Shown here in pieces: positions 17,060-24,115 of a stretch of DNA of 44,656 nt. Each line of letters starts with the position of its first letter. Position 1 is the stretch's first letter. The notes beneath the pieces were generated by a model. That model was given only the letters and a program-made list of their open reading frames with translations. It was not told the origin of the DNA and did no database searches. A program made the translations under genes and the position numbers. This stretch comes from Flavobacterium sp. (GTDB lineage: Bacteria > Bacteroidota > Bacteroidia > Flavobacteriales > Flavobacteriaceae), in assembly GCF_027484945.1 (NCBI RefSeq), contig NZ_JAIXRZ010000009.1, positions 1 to 44,656 on the forward strand, in the 5' to 3' direction.

Positions 17060-17779
17060 ATGATGAAATTAGCAATTTTGGCTTTTGGAGCCCATCCCGA
17101 CGATGTAGAATTAGGATGTAGTGGTACTTTGGCCAAAGAGGTTTCTTTAGGCAAAAAGGTGGGAATAATCGATCTCACCCGTGGCGAACTCGGTACCCGA
17201 GGGTCGGTTGCTATTCGCAATAGTGAATCAGCAAATGCATCCCAAATTCTTGGAATTCACATTCGGGAAAATTTGGACATGCGCGACGGTTTTTTTGTTA
17301 ATGACGAAGCACATCAGTTGAAAATAATTCAAAAAATTCGCCAATACCAGCCCGATATCGTGCTCTGCAATGCGATCGACGACCGGCATATTGACCATGG
17401 TAAAGGCAGTAAGTTGGTTTCGGATGCTTGTTTTTTATCGGGATTAAATAAAATAGAAACCGAGTGGGAGGGTCGCGCCCAAACCGCATGGCGTCCCAAA
17501 GCGGTATACCATTATATTCAGTGGAAAACCATCGAGCCCGATTTTGTAGTCGATATTACCGATTTTATGGAGTGCAAAATGAAGTCAATTTTGGCCTATA
17601 GTTCCCAATTTTACGACCCCAATTCATCAGAACCTGAAACACCTATAGCTTCCAAAAACTTTCTGGAAAGCGTGCACTACCGCGCTCAAGATCTCGGTCG
17701 ACTCGTGGGCGTTGACTATGCCGAAGGCTTTACCGTAGAACGGTATGTAGCCGTTCGTGCATTGAGTGATTTGGTTTAA
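17060..17779 (+). CDS. bshB1: Bacillithiol biosynthesis deacetylase BshB1
   Basis: PIG-L/LmbE-fold zinc deacetylase of 239 residues that converts N-acetylglucosaminyl-malate to glucosaminyl-malate in bacillithiol synthesis. Zinc and active-site motifs: AHPDDVELGCSGTL (about 11-24) and DDRHIDHGKGSKL (about 111-123), the latter with the H-x2-H metal pair. The C-terminal VGVDYAEGFTVERYVAVRAL is characteristic of the BshB1 subgroup. Two ATGs are adjacent (17060, 17063); either could be used. It follows menF by 26 bases and may be cotranscribed. Bacillithiol is the low-molecular-weight thiol of many Bacteroidota, which fits with the persulfide locus nearby. Its stop codon forms part of the first unit of an octamer array. 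Confidence 0.92.
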   Translation: MMKLAILAFGAHPDDVELGCSGTLAKEVSLGKKVGIIDLTRGELGTRGSVAIRNSESANASQILGIHIRENLDMRDGFFVNDEAHQLKIIQKIRQYQPDIVLCNAIDDRHIDHGKGSKLVSDACFLSGLNKIETEWEGRAQTAWRPKAVYHYIQWKTIEPDFVVDITDFMECKMKSILAYSSQFYDPNSSEPETPIASKNFLESVHYRAQDLGRLVGVDYAEGFTVERYVAVRALSDLV

Positions 17780-17833
17780 TATGCCAATGAGTCAATAAGT
17801 CAATGAGTCGATTAAGCAATTAGGCAATTGTAG
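17778..17833. repeat. Second degenerate 8-bp tandem repeat array
   Basis: Seven octamers in register: AATATGCC, AATGAGTC, AATAAGTC, AATGAGTC, GATTAAGC, AATTAGGC, AATTGTAG. The unit AATGAGTC also occurs exactly at 9278-9285 in the other array, so the two belong to one family. The array starts inside the bshB1 stop codon. From 17834 to 17921 I see only AT-rich sequence before the tRNA promoter. Confidence 0.8.
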
Positions 17834-17921
17834 GTATTAACCCATTTAAAAATTTAAAGTTGAATAATTTGCAATACGATTTTTCGATTCGTTTAGCGCG
17901 GTTATTTTCTTTTAAAAAAGC

Positions 17922-17952
17922 TTTGCAAAAAAAAAGTTTTGCGCTATATTTG
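17922..17952 (+). promoter_or_regulatory. tRNA-His promoter
   Basis: TTTG (17922-17925), a 19-base spacer, then TATATTTG (17945-17952): a textbook Bacteroidota housekeeping promoter. The tRNA begins about 40 bases downstream. Confidence 0.85.
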
Positions 17953-17991
17953 CCACCGCAAAAGAGGTTGTCCTCGGTTGTATTTTTACAC

Positions 17992-18068
<77 letters not shown>

Positions 18069-18069
<1 letters not shown>

Positions 18070-18096
18070 AAGCCCTGAAATTTCAGGGCTTTTTTA
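18069..18096 (+). terminator. Rho-independent terminator after tRNA-His
   Basis: Perfect 24-base palindrome, arms AAAGCCCTGAAA / TTTCAGGGCTTT (18069-18092), followed by a T-run. It begins on the last base of the CCA tail. Confidence 0.9.
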
Positions 18097-18138
18097 TTTT
18101 GGTTTACTTTCTTTTTTATTTTTGATAAAAATTTCCAC

Positions 18139-18687
18139 ATGAACAACTGCATTTGGGTTCTACTTTTATTACCGGGATTACTGTTGGGGCAGGCCAAAAA
18201 GAAAGCACCGACCCAATCCAGTTCACCCACCCAATCTGCTCATGGAGGAATGCATGGGCTGCCTCCCGAGATCGAGCGTACCCTCAAAATCAAATTGGCC
18301 GTCATTCAACATTTTGTGTCCCAACCTGGCGATCAAGGCGAAACATTGTTTTGGCAAACCAAAGGCAAACTCACGTTCGGAATTGTGAATTACACCGAAG
18401 AACAAAATCCCCAATTTAAAGCGCTGTTTATTGCGCAATACAAAACGATGTATTCGGGCTATATCACTATGATTTCCCAAGGCGATGTTAAAGCTACTAA
18501 TCAATTTATGCAGTTATTGGTGCGTCAAGAAAATGAATTTCGTGCGCTGCTAAGTCCAACCCAACTTAAAAAATACCGGGAAGCATTTGCAACCATGGAA
18601 ACCTCCAATCGAGAAGCGTATGACTCCTATACCGGCTTGTTTTTCTCCGACCGCTTGATGGCCGAGTACCAAAAAGGATTTCGATAA
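18139..18687 (+). CDS. Secreted protein of unknown function
   Basis: 182 residues with a signal peptide (hydrophobic about 4-17, likely cleavage near LLLGQA) and then a Lys/Thr/Ser/Pro-rich linker. The remainder is mostly helical, with a segment LLSPTQLKKYREAFATME (about 136-153) that recalls the LTxxQ pattern of Spy/CpxP-like periplasmic proteins, though this is weak. No Cys in the mature part. A -7-like TATTTTTG lies at 18117-18124. It ends 10 bases from the convergent M28 peptidase gene. I do not recognise the family with confidence; it is probably a periplasmic protein. Confidence 0.7.
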   Translation: MNNCIWVLLLLPGLLLGQAKKKAPTQSSSPTQSAHGGMHGLPPEIERTLKIKLAVIQHFVSQPGDQGETLFWQTKGKLTFGIVNYTEEQNPQFKALFIAQYKTMYSGYITMISQGDVKATNQFMQLLVRQENEFRALLSPTQLKKYREAFATMETSNREAYDSYTGLFFSDRLMAEYQKGFR

Positions 18688-18697
18688 AAAAAGAAAT

Positions 18698-19744
18698 TTA
18701 TTTTTTACTTTCCGGATCGGTTTTGTCTACCACAAGGCGCTGTGCACGATTGGCAATTTCCCAAACAATGTTGAAAGCATATTTCGTGCGCTTGGCGAGT
18801 ACTTCAAATTCGATTTTATCCACGTCATCCGTAGGCTTGTGGTAATCTGCATGCACCCCACTAAATAAAAATACCGAGGGAATATTGTGTTTTGCAAAAT
18901 TATAATGATCAGACCGGTAATAAAAACGGTTAGGATCTTTACGGTCATTGTATTTATAATCCAGTTCCAATTGGGTGTATTGGGAATTCACGGTTTCACA
19001 TACGGTATACAAATCGGTCGATAAATAATCCGATCCAATCACATAAATATAATTGCTATTCCCTGCATGTTTGGCATCGCTTCGGCCAATCATATCGATA
19101 TTTACATCGGCAACGGTATTTTGCAAAGGGAATAACGGGTTTTCAGTATAATAACGCGATCCGTGTAGGCCATGTTCCTCGGCAGTCACATGCAAAAACA
19201 GTATCGAGCGCTTTGGTCCATTGCCTTCTTTTTTTGCTTTTTGAAATGCTTGTGCAATTTCTAAAAGTGCTACAGTACCCGATCCGTCATCGTCGGCACC
19301 GTTATAAATTTCGCCATTGCGAATCCCCACATGATCGTAATGTGCAGAGACTACTACAATTTCTTCGGGTTTTTCGGTGCCTTCAATAAACGCCCATAGG
19401 TTGGCCGAATCGGGAAGCCCTTCGTTTCTTTTGGCATTTAAAAACGCAGCCGGAACAAATTGCTCATAATTTTGGGCGCCTTTTGGATAAGGTATTCCAT
19501 TTTTTTTGTACTGCTCGATGAGGTAGTTTGCGGCTTTTTTTTGCCCAGCACTTCCGGTTTCACGTCCTTCCATTTCATCAGCGGCAATTACAGTTAACAT
19601 CGTTTTTAACTCCCCTGCGGTTATGGTTTCCATGTACTGATTAACGGCAATGGGTTCGGCGATTGGTTTTTTTATGGTGGGTGGAGCTCCGCTACAGGAA
19701 AGTAATACAGTAGCAATTATAGCGGATAGAACGATTTTTTTCAT
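18698..19744 (-). CDS. M28-family zinc aminopeptidase, lipoprotein
   Basis: 348-residue exported peptidase. The signal MKKIVLSAIIATVLLSC has a lipobox with Cys17. The M28 zinc set is complete: AHYDH (first His), NGADDDGSG (bridging Asp), TAEEHGLHGS (catalytic and metal Glu), NIDMIGR (Asp), and HADYHKPTDD (last His). Removes N-terminal residues from peptides, probably in the periplasm or at the surface for peptide nutrition. The start at 19742-19744 is chosen for the signal peptide; an upstream ATG at 19798 adds 18 residues. It is divergent from the DUF1801 gene with 169 bases between; I see no exact -7 element for it. Specificity cannot be read. Confidence 0.9.
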   Translation of the reverse strand: MKKIVLSAIIATVLLSCSGAPPTIKKPIAEPIAVNQYMETITAGELKTMLTVIAADEMEGRETGSAGQKKAANYLIEQYKKNGIPYPKGAQNYEQFVPAAFLNAKRNEGLPDSANLWAFIEGTEKPEEIVVVSAHYDHVGIRNGEIYNGADDDGSGTVALLEIAQAFQKAKKEGNGPKRSILFLHVTAEEHGLHGSRYYTENPLFPLQNTVADVNIDMIGRSDAKHAGNSNYIYVIGSDYLSTDLYTVCETVNSQYTQLELDYKYNDRKDPNRFYYRSDHYNFAKHNIPSVFLFSGVHADYHKPTDDVDKIEFEVLAKRTKYAFNIVWEIANRAQRLVVDKTDPESKK

Positions 19745-19881
19745 AGGTATAGGTAGCCTTAAACGATTAAAATTATGCTTAGACCTAATGCAAAACAAGA
19801 GTAAAACACCTCAATTTTTATCATTGTATTCAATAAAATGGAATTGTATTAGGCGCTGTAAAACTAGAAAAAAAATACATT

Positions 19882-19889
19882 TATATTTG
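19882..19889 (+). promoter_or_regulatory. -7 promoter element of the DUF1801-crp genes
   Basis: TATATTTG matches TAnnTTTG and ends 24 bases before the ATG at 19914. I find no GTAAC-type dyad upstream of it, unlike at the two downstream promoters. Confidence 0.6.
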
Positions 19890-19913
19890 TATCGTAAACG
19901 AAAATAAACTTTT

Positions 19914-20369
19914 ATGCAATCAGCAGCCCAATCACCCGAAGACTATATGAAGGAACTCCCCGAAGACCGTGTAGCAGCGATGCAACAACTGCGTTCAACG
20001 ATCAAGGACAATTTGCCCAAAGGATTCAAAGAGGGGATGAGTTATGGGATGCTTACCTATGTTGTGCCTTTTGAATTGTATCCACCCGGTTACCATTGTG
20101 CAAAAGACCAAGAATTGCCCTTTATTTCTATCGCTTCTCAAAAAAATTCGATCAATATATACCATATGGGAATTTATGCTGATGAAAATCTTTTGAATTG
20201 GTTTGTCTCCGAATTTCCCAATCATAGTAAAACCAAGTTAGACATGGGTAAAAGCTGCATTCGTTTCAAAAAGCCCGAGTCGATACCATTTGAATTAATA
20301 GCCGACTTATGTAAAAAAATGACTCCCGAGCAGTGGATTGCACTTTATGAAAAAAATTACCGTCGATGA
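19914..20369 (+). CDS. DUF1801 (YdhG-like) protein
   Basis: 151-residue cytoplasmic protein of the DUF1801/YdhG type. Seen: the N-terminal SPEDYMKELPEDRVAAMQQLR helix region, EGMSYGMLTYVVP, a PFISIASQKNSINIYHMGIY strand pair, and MGKSCIRFKKPESIP. Members are small alpha/beta proteins of unclear biochemical role. Its last four bases overlap the Crp/Fnr start (ATGA), so the two are translationally coupled. That makes a role related to the regulon possible, but nothing in the sequence proves it. Confidence 0.85.
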   Translation: MQSAAQSPEDYMKELPEDRVAAMQQLRSTIKDNLPKGFKEGMSYGMLTYVVPFELYPPGYHCAKDQELPFISIASQKNSINIYHMGIYADENLLNWFVSEFPNHSKTKLDMGKSCIRFKKPESIPFELIADLCKKMTPEQWIALYEKNYRR

Positions 20370-20992
20370 TCGAACTTTTAAACCAACATTACGGTGCCGT
20401 TTTTGAGGAAAAATTACGGCTAGAAATTGCTCAGGTTGCAGTGCTTCGCGATTTTCATGAAGGCGATGTGTTGATCGATTTTGGCGATTCAATTCGAAAA
20501 ATGCCCTTACTATTAAACGGTGCAATTAAAATCTTGCGCGAAGACTTTGATGAAGGTGAATTATTGCTTTATTTTATTGAAAAAGGAGATACTTGTGCGA
20601 TGACGATGGCGTGTTGCCTTGGAACTGCCAAAAGTGAAATTCGTGCAGTTGCAGAAACCGACGGTTTGTTAGTTATGATTCCGGTCGAATTTATGGAGGA
20701 ATGGTTGGGTAAATATAAATCGTGGCGAAACTATGTTTTTACAAGTTACAACAGCCGTCTTAAAGAAATGCTTTCTACCATCGATAGTTTGGCGTTTATG
20801 AATATGGACGAACGCATTATGAGTTATTTGATTGACAAGTCGAAAATAGCAAAATCGAAAGAAATATTGGCTACCCATCAAGAAATTGCATACGATTTAC
20901 ATACTTCGCGGGTGGTAGTGTCGCGATTATTAAAAGCAATGGAAAATAAAGGACGCATTCGCTTGCATCGCGCATCAATTGAATTGTTGTAG
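20366..20992 (+). CDS. Crp/Fnr-family regulator with a CxxxxxCC cassette, probable sulfur-stress regulator
   Basis: 208-residue regulator: an N-terminal cyclic-nucleotide-binding-type beta-roll (about 1-115), dimer helix (about 115-145) and a C-terminal winged helix with ATHQEIAYDLHTSRVVVSRLL (169-189). The usual cAMP phosphate-binding cassette is replaced by GDTCAMTMACCLG, holding Cys77, Cys83 and Cys84, the only cysteines in the protein. The recognition helix has Val183 where E. coli CRP has Glu181, so its DNA site should differ from TGTGA. There is no Fnr-type N-terminal iron-sulfur Cys cluster. It is followed by TauE, persulfide dioxygenase and thioredoxin genes. I infer a thiol- or persulfide-sensing regulator; redox or another small ligand is the alternative. 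Confidence 0.9.
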   Translation: MIELLNQHYGAVFEEKLRLEIAQVAVLRDFHEGDVLIDFGDSIRKMPLLLNGAIKILREDFDEGELLLYFIEKGDTCAMTMACCLGTAKSEIRAVAETDGLLVMIPVEFMEEWLGKYKSWRNYVFTSYNSRLKEMLSTIDSLAFMNMDERIMSYLIDKSKIAKSKEILATHQEIAYDLHTSRVVVSRLLKAMENKGRIRLHRASIELL

Positions 20993-20993
20993 T

Positions 20994-21037
20994 GTAACCT
21001 AAGTAACCAATCGAAACAAATTTTAATGTCAAATTTG
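20994..21037 (+). promoter_or_regulatory. Activator-type promoter of tauE: GTAAC-N4-GTAAC site and CAAATTTG -7
   Basis: The 14-base site GTAACCTAAGTAAC (20994-21007) is followed by CAAATTTG (21030-21037), a -7 element with one mismatch. The site centre is 36.5 bases before the last base of the -7, the same as at the dioxygenase promoter. The -7 ends four bases before the ATG, implying a very short or absent leader. Confidence 0.5.
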
Positions 21038-21041
21038 TCGC

Positions 21042-21842
21042 ATGGAAAATGATCATTTAGTTGGATACAGTTTAGCCGTTTTAGTTGGCATCTCCTTAGG
21101 ATTAATCGGTAGCGGTGGATCCATTTTGTCGGTGCCCATTTTTGTCTATATCATGGGGATGCATCCGGCACTAGCTGCGGCGTATTCATTGTTTGTTGTT
21201 GGGATTTCTGCTTTGGTCAGTGGTGTACAAAAAGCCAAAGATGGTTTGGTAGACTTCAAAAAAGTGCTTGCTTTTGGTGTTCCAACCTTAATTGCAGTTT
21301 TTATTACCCGAAAAATTATTGTTCCTTCTATCCCCGAAATGCTGGTGATTACCGATCAATTTACACTTTCCAAACGGTTGTTGCTAATGGTCGTTTTTGC
21401 TCTAGTGATGCTTGTGGCCTCCTGGAAAATGATTCGTCCCGGTAACGAAACAAAAGGGAATTCAAGTAGCAATCCGTTTACCATTAGTTTGGCCGGACTA
21501 GCGATTGGGTTCATTGCAGGTTTTGTAGGAGCAGGTGGTGGATTCTTGATTGTTCCTGCTTTATTGTTTTTAGCCAACACCCCAATAAAAAAAGCGATTG
21601 GAACCTCATTGTTTATTGTTGCGGTTCAATCGTTAATTGGATTTTTGGGTGATATTCCCAATCCAAATATCAATTACCCGATGTTGCTCGTATTTACTGG
21701 ATGCGCATTATTCGGGGTATTGATTGGAAATCGATTGTCAAAAGTAATTGCTGGCGAAAAATTAAAAACGGTATTTGGATACGTTGTCTTAGGAATGGGG
21801 ATTTATATTTTGGTAAAAGAAATTGGTTTTTCGGCTTCATAA
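21042..21842 (+). CDS. TauE/SafE-family sulfite/organosulfonate exporter
   Basis: 266-residue inner-membrane permease with about eight hydrophobic helices. The internal duplication typical of TauE/SafE is visible as two Gly-rich motifs: GLIGSGGSILSVP (about 20-32) and FVGAGGGFLIVPALL (about 160-174). The family moves sulfite, sulfoacetate or related anions, and homologues sit next to persulfide dioxygenases, as in the staphylococcal cst locus. Here it lies between a Crp/Fnr regulator and a CstB-like enzyme, suggesting export of sulfite or thiosulfate made by that enzyme. Substrate is inferred from context. The start codon lies only four bases after the apparent -7 element. Confidence 0.9.
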   Translation: MENDHLVGYSLAVLVGISLGLIGSGGSILSVPIFVYIMGMHPALAAAYSLFVVGISALVSGVQKAKDGLVDFKKVLAFGVPTLIAVFITRKIIVPSIPEMLVITDQFTLSKRLLLMVVFALVMLVASWKMIRPGNETKGNSSSNPFTISLAGLAIGFIAGFVGAGGGFLIVPALLFLANTPIKKAIGTSLFIVAVQSLIGFLGDIPNPNINYPMLLVFTGCALFGVLIGNRLSKVIAGEKLKTVFGYVVLGMGIYILVKEIGFSAS

Positions 21843-21916
21843 CTTAATTTACATCAAGTCTAAATTGGATTGCAATACACTAGAAAAGTTTCTTTTCTTT
21901 CCGTACTTTTGTTAGA

Positions 21917-21960
21917 GTAACTTTAGTTACAATTAATATCCAATATTCGTATTAATTTTA
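21917..21960 (+). promoter_or_regulatory. Activator-type promoter of the dioxygenase operon: GTAAC-N4-GTTAC dyad and TAATTTTA -7
   Basis: Perfect dyad GTAAC-TTTA-GTTAC (21917-21930), 5-4-5 geometry as in Fnr-type sites. Downstream is TAATTTTA (21953-21960), a -7 with one mismatch, placing the dyad near -42, a class II activator position. An exact TACTTTTG also lies just upstream (21904-21911) with no -33; if that is the true promoter, the dyad would sit at the transcription start and act in repression. Confidence 0.55.
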
Positions 21961-21979
21961 CATAAAATTTAGGCGTCAC

Positions 21980-23386
21980 ATGAAGATTGAACAAATTTAT
22001 ACCGGATGTTTAGCGCAGGGCGCATATTATATCGAAAGTAATGGTGAAGCTGCCATTATTGATCCCTTACGTGAAGTACAACCCTATATTGATCGCGTTG
22101 CTCACGATGGGGCAACCATCAAATTTATTTTTGAAACCCATTTTCATGCCGATTTTGTGAGTGGTCATGTGACTCTTGCTGAAAAAACAGGAGCTACTAT
22201 AGTATTCGGACCTAATGCTAATCCTACATATAAAGCACATATTGCAACTGACGGTGAAGTTTTTAAAATTGGAAACTGTACCCTAACCGTGTTGCATACA
22301 CCAGGGCATACCATGGAGAGCAGTTGTTATTTGTTGCAAGACGAAAACGGTAAAGATCATGCCTTGTTTAGCGGCGACACTTTGTTTTTGGGTGATGTAG
22401 GTCGTCCCGACTTGGCTCAAAAAGCAGCGCATATGACGCAAGAGCAATTGGCTGGAATTCTTTTTGAAAGTCTTCGTGCAAAAGTAATGACGCTTGCCGA
22501 CGATGTCATTGTTTATCCCGCTCATGGTGCTGGAAGTGCTTGTGGAAAAAATCTAAGTAAAGAGACAGTTGGTTCGATAGGCGAACAAAAAGCGACTAAT
22601 TATGCTTTGCGTGCTGATATGACCAAAGAGGAGTTTGTAAAAGAAGTAACGGATGGACTTTTACCGCCGCCAGCCTATTTCCCGATGAATGTCAAATTAA
22701 ACAAAGAAGGCTATGAAAATGTAGAAAAAATCATTGCAGCAGCTCAAGCTTTGGATGCCGTAGCTTTTGAAGCGGCGGCCAACGAGACAGATGCCTTAAT
22801 TTTGGATGTACGTCATCAAGATGATTTTTCTGCGGGCCATATTCCGGGTTCGATATTTATCGGAATCGACGGTCAGTTTGCACCATGGGTGGGTGCGTTA
22901 ATCATCGATTATAAACAGCCGATTTTATTGGTAACTCCTGTAGGTCGAGAACAAGAAACCATTACGCGTTTAGCACGTGTAGGTTATGATCAAACTATAG
23001 GTTATTTAAAGGATGGTTTTGCGACATGGAAAAATGCGGGTAAAGAATACGATACCCTCAATGCTGTGACTGCTGTTGCATTGGAAACGCTTTTGCCTGA
23101 AGGAGTACAAGTATTTGATGTGCGCAAACCAGGCGAGTATAGCGCTGAACATATCGAAAATGTGCCTTCAACTCCATTGGACTTTTTGAATGATCACTTA
23201 GCTGAATTTCCAAAAGATGCTCCATTTTATGTTCATTGTGCGGGAGGCTACCGTTCGGTAATTGCTGCTTCTATTTTAAAAGCGCGCGGGTATCACAATG
23301 TGATTGATGTTAAAGGAGGTTTTGCGGCAATTCGTCAAACCGCTATAAAAACAACGGCCTTTGTTTGCCCATCGACTGTAAAGTAA
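21980..23386 (+). CDS. CstB-like persulfide dioxygenase-sulfurtransferase fusion
   Basis: 468-residue fusion. The N-terminal metallo-beta-lactamase domain (1 to about 250) is of the ETHE1/CstB persulfide dioxygenase type: THFHADF (His54, His56, Asp58), TPGH (His110), SGDTLFLGDVGRPD (Asp133), PAHGAGSACGK (His182, Cys188). Two rhodanese modules follow. The middle one (about 268-358) has lost its Cys, with TPVGRE where the loop should be. The last (about 372-468) has HCAGGYRS with Cys420. This is the domain order of S. aureus CstB, which turns low-molecular-weight persulfides into thiosulfate. With BshB1 in the neighbourhood, bacillithiol persulfide is a plausible substrate; this is inference. 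It heads an operon with DUF2892 and thioredoxin genes joined by overlapping codons. Confidence 0.93.
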   Translation: MKIEQIYTGCLAQGAYYIESNGEAAIIDPLREVQPYIDRVAHDGATIKFIFETHFHADFVSGHVTLAEKTGATIVFGPNANPTYKAHIATDGEVFKIGNCTLTVLHTPGHTMESSCYLLQDENGKDHALFSGDTLFLGDVGRPDLAQKAAHMTQEQLAGILFESLRAKVMTLADDVIVYPAHGAGSACGKNLSKETVGSIGEQKATNYALRADMTKEEFVKEVTDGLLPPPAYFPMNVKLNKEGYENVEKIIAAAQALDAVAFEAAANETDALILDVRHQDDFSAGHIPGSIFIGIDGQFAPWVGALIIDYKQPILLVTPVGREQETITRLARVGYDQTIGYLKDGFATWKNAGKEYDTLNAVTAVALETLLPEGVQVFDVRKPGEYSAEHIENVPSTPLDFLNDHLAEFPKDAPFYVHCAGGYRSVIAASILKARGYHNVIDVKGGFAAIRQTAIKTTAFVCPSTVK

Positions 23387-23592
23387 TGAAAAAAAATAGT
23401 TTAAAGAACTGGTCAATACTCCGCTATGCACGCTTGGCATTAGCATTGGTTTTAATCGTTAATGCGTATGAAACCCGTCAGTGGATTTTTGCCGTATTTG
23501 GATTATTTTTCTTGGGGCAAGCCCTATTGAATTGGGGCTGTGGTGCCCAAGGGTGTTCAATTGAATTTAAAAAGAAAGCAGATGAACAGTAA
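23386..23592 (+). CDS. DUF2892-type small membrane protein
   Basis: 68 residues, about two transmembrane helices (residues 12-30 and 35-50) and a C-terminal NWGCGAQGCS with two Cys. The ATG at 23386 overlaps the dioxygenase stop as TAATG and gives a compact protein; an earlier ATG at 23365 would add seven residues. DUF2892 proteins are often fused to or encoded beside rhodaneses, as in E. coli YgaP, where the membrane part may handle thiocyanate or sulfane sulfur. Here the Cys pair could receive sulfur from the rhodanese. The family is fairly clear; function is inferred from its position. Confidence 0.8.
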   Translation: MKKNSLKNWSILRYARLALALVLIVNAYETRQWIFAVFGLFFLGQALLNWGCGAQGCSIEFKKKADEQ

Positions 23593-23884
23593 TTTTGCCG
23601 ATATAATCAAGTCAGACAAACCCGTTTTAATTGATTTTTTTGCTACATGGTGCGGGCCTTGTCAGCAGCTTTCACCGATATTAAAAGAAGTGAAAGATGC
23701 GCTTGGGGATTCGGTTTCTATCTTAAAAGTAGATGTCGATAAAAACCAAGAGTTGGCAGCCATGCAACAAGTTCGCGGTGTTCCAACGCTGCTCTTGTAC
23801 CAAAAAGGGCAATTGCTTTGGCGCCAGTCGGGAGTGATTTCAAAAGCACAAATTGTACAAACTATCGAAACGAAACGACTTTAG
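23582..23884 (+). CDS. Thioredoxin
   Basis: 100-residue cytoplasmic thioredoxin with the classic ATWCGPCQQLSP active site (Cys at about 29 and 32) and the cis-Pro segment VRGVPTLLLY (about 68-77). ATG 23582 overlaps the DUF2892 gene by 11 bases; a longer in-frame start at 23540 would extend into that gene with unlikely sequence. As the third member of the persulfide operon it probably reduces protein persulfides or recycles the rhodanese Cys. General disulfide reduction is also possible. Confidence 0.9.
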   Translation: MNSNFADIIKSDKPVLIDFFATWCGPCQQLSPILKEVKDALGDSVSILKVDVDKNQELAAMQQVRGVPTLLLYQKGQLLWRQSGVISKAQIVQTIETKRL

Positions 23885-23932
23885 TAAAAAAAGTAGTATA
23901 TTTAAAATTATTTATAACCAAAATTAACACAC

Positions 23933-24115
23933 ATGAAAAAAATTGTTTCCGTTTTTGCAGTTACTGCATTATTGATTTCTGTAAATAGTTTTGCACAAGA
24001 ACAAGCTAAAAAAGAAAAGAAAAAAGCTAAAACTGAAAAATCATGTTCTTCAGAAGAGAAAAAATCTTGTGGAACAGGTGAGAAAAAAGGCGGGTGTTGC
24101 GCAAGCAAACGATAA
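23933..24115 (+). CDS. Small secreted Lys/Cys-rich protein
   Basis: 60 residues: a signal peptide (about 1-21, cleavage after NSFA) leaving a mature chain of about 39 residues. That chain is dominated by Lys, Glu and Ser, with four Cys in the pattern C-x7-C-x8-CC near the C-terminus (KSCSS, KSCGT, GGCCASKR). It begins 48 bases after thioredoxin and ends before a strong terminator, so it may be the last gene of the persulfide unit or have its own promoter (TATATTTA is nearby). The composition suggests metal or sulfur binding in the periplasm; no family is recognised. The minus strand is also open here, but signal peptide and context favour this frame. Confidence 0.7.
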   Translation: MKKIVSVFAVTALLISVNSFAQEQAKKEKKKAKTEKSCSSEEKKSCGTGEKKGGCCASKR

